The notes beneath the pieces are model-generated. The model saw nothing but the letters and a program-made list of their open reading frames with translations, searched no databases and was not told the origin of the DNA. From positions 1-9,583 of the forward strand of contig CADBQK010000278.1 of NCBI GenBank assembly GCA_902796775.1: DNA of 9,583 nucleotides, given 5' to 3'. Of this stretch, positions 6,773-9,583 are shown one piece after another. How positions within the stretch are numbered: the stretch's first letter is position 1; the number at the start of each line of letters is the position of its first letter. The translations under genes and the position numbers were made by a program. Origin of the DNA: an uncultured Lachnospiraceae bacterium (GTDB lineage: Bacteria > Bacillota_A > Clostridia > Lachnospirales > Lachnospiraceae).

Positions 6773-8299
6773 TCAGAATCCCATGAATGCGGGGGCCATG
6801 ACGAGGAAGATGACGACAATGAGCAGAATGCCCATAGGCAGCAGGAGCCTGGTGCCGGCTGTTTCGCCCATTGTCTGTGCAAGGTCCCGCCGCTGCTTTT
6901 GAGCCTGCTCTGCCTGCTCCATCATCATTTCCTGGATGCCGCTTCTTCCTTTGCGGATCATCTGGACCATGAGCTGGGCGAATTGTTCATAACCGGGCTG
7001 ACCTGTGCGCCTGCCGAATTCCATATATGCATCTGTCTCAGGGATACCTGCTTTCATTTGCAATGAGGTGTATTTCATTTCCCTCTGCAGGTAGGAAATC
7101 CCGTTTTTTCTTTTGTATCGCTTAGATCTCTTCTGGTTTTCTTCCTCTGTTTTTGTCAGGTCCTCTGTCAGCATGTTCCAGCTGCGTCTTGGCGTCATGC
7201 CTGCACCAAGCATCAGGACCATCCTGTGTACAAAGACCGGATATTCCAGGGCCAGCTGCTGCTGCCTGAGCTTTGTTTCTTCTTTCATCCGCTGCTTTTT
7301 ACGGGAAATGGCTGCCGCTGCAGCCAGAGATAGTCCCGGAAACAGCAGGGCAGGGGATACAGGTCTTGTGTACAGCCAGATGATTTCCTGGCCGTCCAGG
7401 GTAGAGGGGAGCGGCAGATAATCACGTTCTCTTGATTTCTCATCATTTTTGCGGATTTCCTCCATGAGTTTGTCGGAGAGAGCAGCTTCTTCGCGGAGAT
7501 ACTCTGTAATAGTGATCTCCTTTGTGTAACTTCTTTCATATCCAGCATAACGGATCAGTGCTGTTACGCTGGTGACTGCAGGGAGAGAGACCTCTGAAAG
7601 ATCTCCCAGAGAGCCGTCCTGGCTGATCAGATTGTAGTCATCGCATTCCCAGTCGATGCTGACGTTTTCATCCGGGACACTCTCCGGAAAGTGCAAAGGG
7701 TATTTGACATCGGAAAGAGAGAGGTTCTCCCCCGGCAGGGTTTCGTCGATATAGTGCTTAACCTTATCCAGAAGCTGACGGCGTTCCCGGGTGTCATATA
7801 TCCTGGGAGAAACAGAAATGCTGATATCCTCACGCTGCCCGTTAATATCAGCGGTCAGATCCTGTGAATAAGCATTTCCATTGGCAGCCTCACGTGTGAG
7901 CTGTCCGCTGTCCGGTGTACGGACGGGAAGCAGTATTTCACTCAGCAGCATAAGCAGGATGGACATTAGAAGTGTCCCGTATAAAATCATCAGCCTGCTG
8001 ATGAGGCAGTGCCTTGTATAAGTCCATTTTTTCAGACCAGGATCCAGCGCTGCAGCCAGCTGCCAGCCCTCTTCATCCGAGGAAAGAGCTGTCAGAAATC
8101 TTTCGGGGAGCAATCGAAGAAAGAAGCGGCATGAGATTGCCAGCCAGCGCAGAGAGGGTGACCAGAAAGAAAAAAAATCATCCGATTTATTAAGCAGCTG
8201 CCGGCTTCTTATCTTCCTTTCACTGTGCCGCCGGACATTCTCCATGATAACAGGAAGGAAGAAAAAGAATAGCAGGAGTGTCAGGAACAGGATCTTCAT
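6773..8299 (-). CDS. tadC: TadC-like type II secretion F platform protein with large extracytoplasmic insertion
   Basis: This 508-aa membrane protein is a platform component of the Tad machine. The C-terminal part (about 345-508) is the type II secretion F region: LEYPVFVHRMVLMLGAGMTP, a helical segment with GIPETDAYMEFGRRTG, QMIRKGRSGIQEMM, and a final TM (about 484-504). N-terminal TM helices lie at about 2-19 and 98-125, with another at about 315-332. Between the last two is a roughly 185-residue hydrophilic insertion, topologically outside the membrane. Its middle (about 190-266) reads as a beta-rich module (NLSLSDVKYPL, NVSIDWECDD, LISQDGSL, VTALIRYAGYE, KEITI), close to the atrophied bacterial Ig-like pattern. 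Typical TadC proteins are about 300 aa. AGAGGAAG precedes ATG 8299, 18 bp after tadB. The family call is firm for the C-terminus; the Ig-like call for the insertion is inference. Confidence 0.87.
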   Translation of the reverse strand: MKILFLTLLLFFFFLPVIMENVRRHSERKIRSRQLLNKSDDFFSFWSPSLRWLAISCRFFLRLLPERFLTALSSDEEGWQLAAALDPGLKKWTYTRHCLISRLMILYGTLLMSILLMLLSEILLPVRTPDSGQLTREAANGNAYSQDLTADINGQREDISISVSPRIYDTRERRQLLDKVKHYIDETLPGENLSLSDVKYPLHFPESVPDENVSIDWECDDYNLISQDGSLGDLSEVSLPAVTSVTALIRYAGYERSYTKEITITEYLREEAALSDKLMEEIRKNDEKSRERDYLPLPSTLDGQEIIWLYTRPVSPALLFPGLSLAAAAAISRKKQRMKEETKLRQQQLALEYPVFVHRMVLMLGAGMTPRRSWNMLTEDLTKTEEENQKRSKRYKRKNGISYLQREMKYTSLQMKAGIPETDAYMEFGRRTGQPGYEQFAQLMVQMIRKGRSGIQEMMMEQAEQAQKQRRDLAQTMGETAGTRLLLPMGILLIVVIFLVMAPAFMGF

Positions 8300-8317
8300 A
8301 AGCTGCTTCCTCTTTTC

Positions 8318-9103
8318 TCAGACTCTTATATCCAGGATCTTTCTGCCCAGGAGCAGAGCCGCAGCATAAGAGGCAAGAGCTCCGGCCATCATCAGATGTC
8401 CGGCACTGTTCTCATAAAGAACAGCCATATATTCCGGGGAACTGAGATTCATGTATATCAGGATCCCGGCGGGAATGACAGCCATGATTTTCAGCTCTCC
8501 GGATCTGCCTGCCAGCAGGACACGGATCTGCTGACTAATCTCCATTTTCTGCGATATGGCCCTGGAGGTGTTTTCTACAATCTGCGGAAGCTGTCCGCCT
8601 TTACGTCCGGCTATTTCCAGGATACGGACAAAGTTGTGGATATCTTCGTCATCACAGCGGGCAGCAAACTGAGCCAGAGCTGTTTCCATCGGCACATTCC
8701 TGTCCAGCTGCAGAATGATACGTTCAAATTCCGGAATGAGGACAGGGTATCTGTCCGGTGTATTTTTCATACTATACAGAGAGTCCCGGATTGCTTTATC
8801 CAGTGTGGCGCCTGCTGCTGTAGACGAATAGAGCAGCGAAGTTACATTCTTAAATTCCGACTGCAGCTGCAAACGAAGCTGTTCATTCTTTTGCTGCGCC
8901 CTGTATCCGCTCCAGAAAGGGATAAACAATAGAGCTGCAGGGATAAAAAGAAGGCTTCGGAAACAAAGGAATACCACTGCCAGACCGATACCTGTCCCTT
9001 CCAGGATATCGCGCAGAGGCGGGAGAACATTGGCGGGCAGCCGTATAGGCAAAGCCGTTTTATCATGTTTAGATGCATTTTTCTGTTTCAAGATTTTGTA
9101 CAC
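8318..9103 (-). CDS. tadB: TadB-like type II secretion F platform protein
   Basis: This protein of up to 261 aa is the partner of TadC in the inner-membrane platform that couples the TadA ATPase to pilus assembly. Hydrophobic segments lie at about 41-65, 205-222 and 237-257. The cytoplasmic F domain between them contains SSTAAGATLDKAI, the family's amphipathic helix EFERIILQLDRN, and RILEIAGRKGGQLPQIVENT, a typical TadB/GspF segment. The start is uncertain. GTG 9103 gives the longest frame, but AAAGGTG, the likely ribosome binding site, overlaps it. TTG at 9091 is better spaced (9 bases) and would remove four residues. Its frame begins 15 bp after the tadA stop and its end is 18 bp before tadC, so the three are one operon. 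The segment before the first TM is basic and cytoplasmic. Confidence 0.92.
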   Translation of the reverse strand: MYKILKQKNASKHDKTALPIRLPANVLPPLRDILEGTGIGLAVVFLCFRSLLFIPAALLFIPFWSGYRAQQKNEQLRLQLQSEFKNVTSLLYSSTAAGATLDKAIRDSLYSMKNTPDRYPVLIPEFERIILQLDRNVPMETALAQFAARCDDEDIHNFVRILEIAGRKGGQLPQIVENTSRAISQKMEISQQIRVLLAGRSGELKIMAVIPAGILIYMNLSSPEYMAVLYENSAGHLMMAGALASYAAALLLGRKILDIRV

Positions 9104-9118
9104 CTTTCTTTACCCATT

Positions 9119-9583
9119 TCAGATCTCGTCCAGATCCAGTGCTGCAGACTGGAGCTTACGCCGGTCCAGGAGACGGTTGGCTGTCTGCTTCAGGCTTCCC
9201 CGGACAAGTGCCGTGTTTGCTGCTTTAGCTGTTTTGGATCCAAAGTGTCGTGGAGGTTCCCTGAGAACAGCACTATTATGGAAGTTATTCAGAATGTCGG
9301 ATTTATCCTGCACCTCTCCGTCGCCATTCAGCTCTTCCTCAAAAACATAGAGAGGATTCAGATGGTAATGCTCTTCGTCGCAGCCGGTCAATTCTGTGAT
9401 CTCAATGACTCGGCGGCTGTGGTCGCGCAGTCTCCCCAGCTGGATGATAATATCTATAGAAGATGCGATCTGTCCGCGGATAGCCCGCAGCGGCATATCG
9501 CTCCCCATCAGGATCATCGTTTCAAGACGTGCCAGCATATCCTCCGGGGAATTTGCATGACCGGTGCTGATGGATCCGTCGTG
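9119..9583 (-). CDS. tadA: TadA/CpaF secretion ATPase, C-terminal 154 residues (partial)
   Basis: The frame enters from the right edge, so only the C-terminal third of the ATPase is present. It starts HDGSISTGHANSPEDMLARL, the conserved region containing the His box (TGHANS). It continues with LETMILMGSDMPLRAIRGQI, ASSIDIIIQLGRLRDHSRRV and IEITELTGCDE, all highly typical of TadA/CpaF. The Walker A and B motifs lie beyond the window. TadA hexamers in the cytoplasm hydrolyse ATP to drive Tad/Flp pilus assembly through TadB and TadC. After NPLYVFEEEL there is a less conserved C-terminal tail (GSLKQTANRLLDRRKLQSAA) that still matches the family's Leu/Lys-rich end. The stop at 9121-9119 is 15 bp from the tadB frame. 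No damage is seen in the visible part. Confidence 0.95.
   Translation of the reverse strand, partial: HDGSISTGHANSPEDMLARLETMILMGSDMPLRAIRGQIASSIDIIIQLGRLRDHSRRVIEITELTGCDEEHYHLNPLYVFEEELNGDGEVQDKSDILNNFHNSAVLREPPRHFGSKTAKAANTALVRGSLKQTANRLLDRRKLQSAALDLDEI

Noticed and set aside
6529..6882. A longer XRE frame starting inside tadC (117 codons)
   Set aside because: The extra N-terminal part overlaps the end of tadC in another frame and is low-complexity; ATG 6705 begins the family-like sequence.
8396..8932. A 178-codon plus-strand frame inside tadB
   Set aside because: It is antisense to a clear TadB coding region, and its translation shows no motif.
1..9583. CRISPR arrays, tRNA or rRNA genes, insertion sequences or transposase genes
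   Set aside because: No regularly spaced repeats, no tRNA-like cloverleaf and no transposase-like frame were found on either strand.

Overview
The window looks like a chromosomal segment of a Gram-positive anaerobe of the Clostridia, most likely Lachnospiraceae. This rests on purine-rich Shine-Dalgarno sites close to most starts, moderate GC, and the combination of a Clostridia-type Tad pilus locus (TadE-like prepilins, small A24 peptidase, FHA protein with an N-terminal DUF6382-like region) with pepF and a rhomboid protease. The family assignments come from motifs read by eye; no database search was run.

Layout. From 1 to about 298 lies the tail of an upstream reading frame (stop at 143-145) and a short non-coding stretch. 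A rightward gene train follows: a TadE-like prepilin with two C-terminal Cys/His repeats (299-1174), a prepilin peptidase (1199-1711), a second TadE-like prepilin (1727-2236), and a two-TM FHA protein (2238-3833). After a 91-bp gap come pepF (3925-5739) and a rhomboid intramembrane protease (5742-6392), ending at a hairpin terminator (6421-6450). Converging on it from the right is a leftward operon: tadA/cpaF (partial, running off the right edge), tadB, tadC (with a large extracytoplasmic insertion), then a decayed XRE-type helix-turn-helix gene interrupted by an in-frame TGA.

How the parts fit. TadA is the cytoplasmic ATPase and TadB/TadC the inner-membrane platform of a Tad/type IVc pilus-like secretion machine. 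The A24 peptidase would cleave the leaders of the two TadE-like proteins, both of which have a G|S cleavage site with Glu at +5. The FHA protein is probably a phospho-signalling or assembly component at the membrane. No Flp major pilin, TadZ or secretin gene is visible here; a Flp gene may lie outside the window, and a secretin is not expected in a Gram-positive cell. The Tad genes are split into two convergent blocks with two proteases at the junction, suggesting a rearranged locus.

Points of most interest: the insertion in TadC that resembles an atrophied bacterial Ig-like domain, the duplicated putative metal-binding module on a minor pilin, an ETVLL threonine motif ahead of the FHA domain that may act as a phospho-switch, and the fresh-looking nonsense mutation or small indel in the XRE gene.
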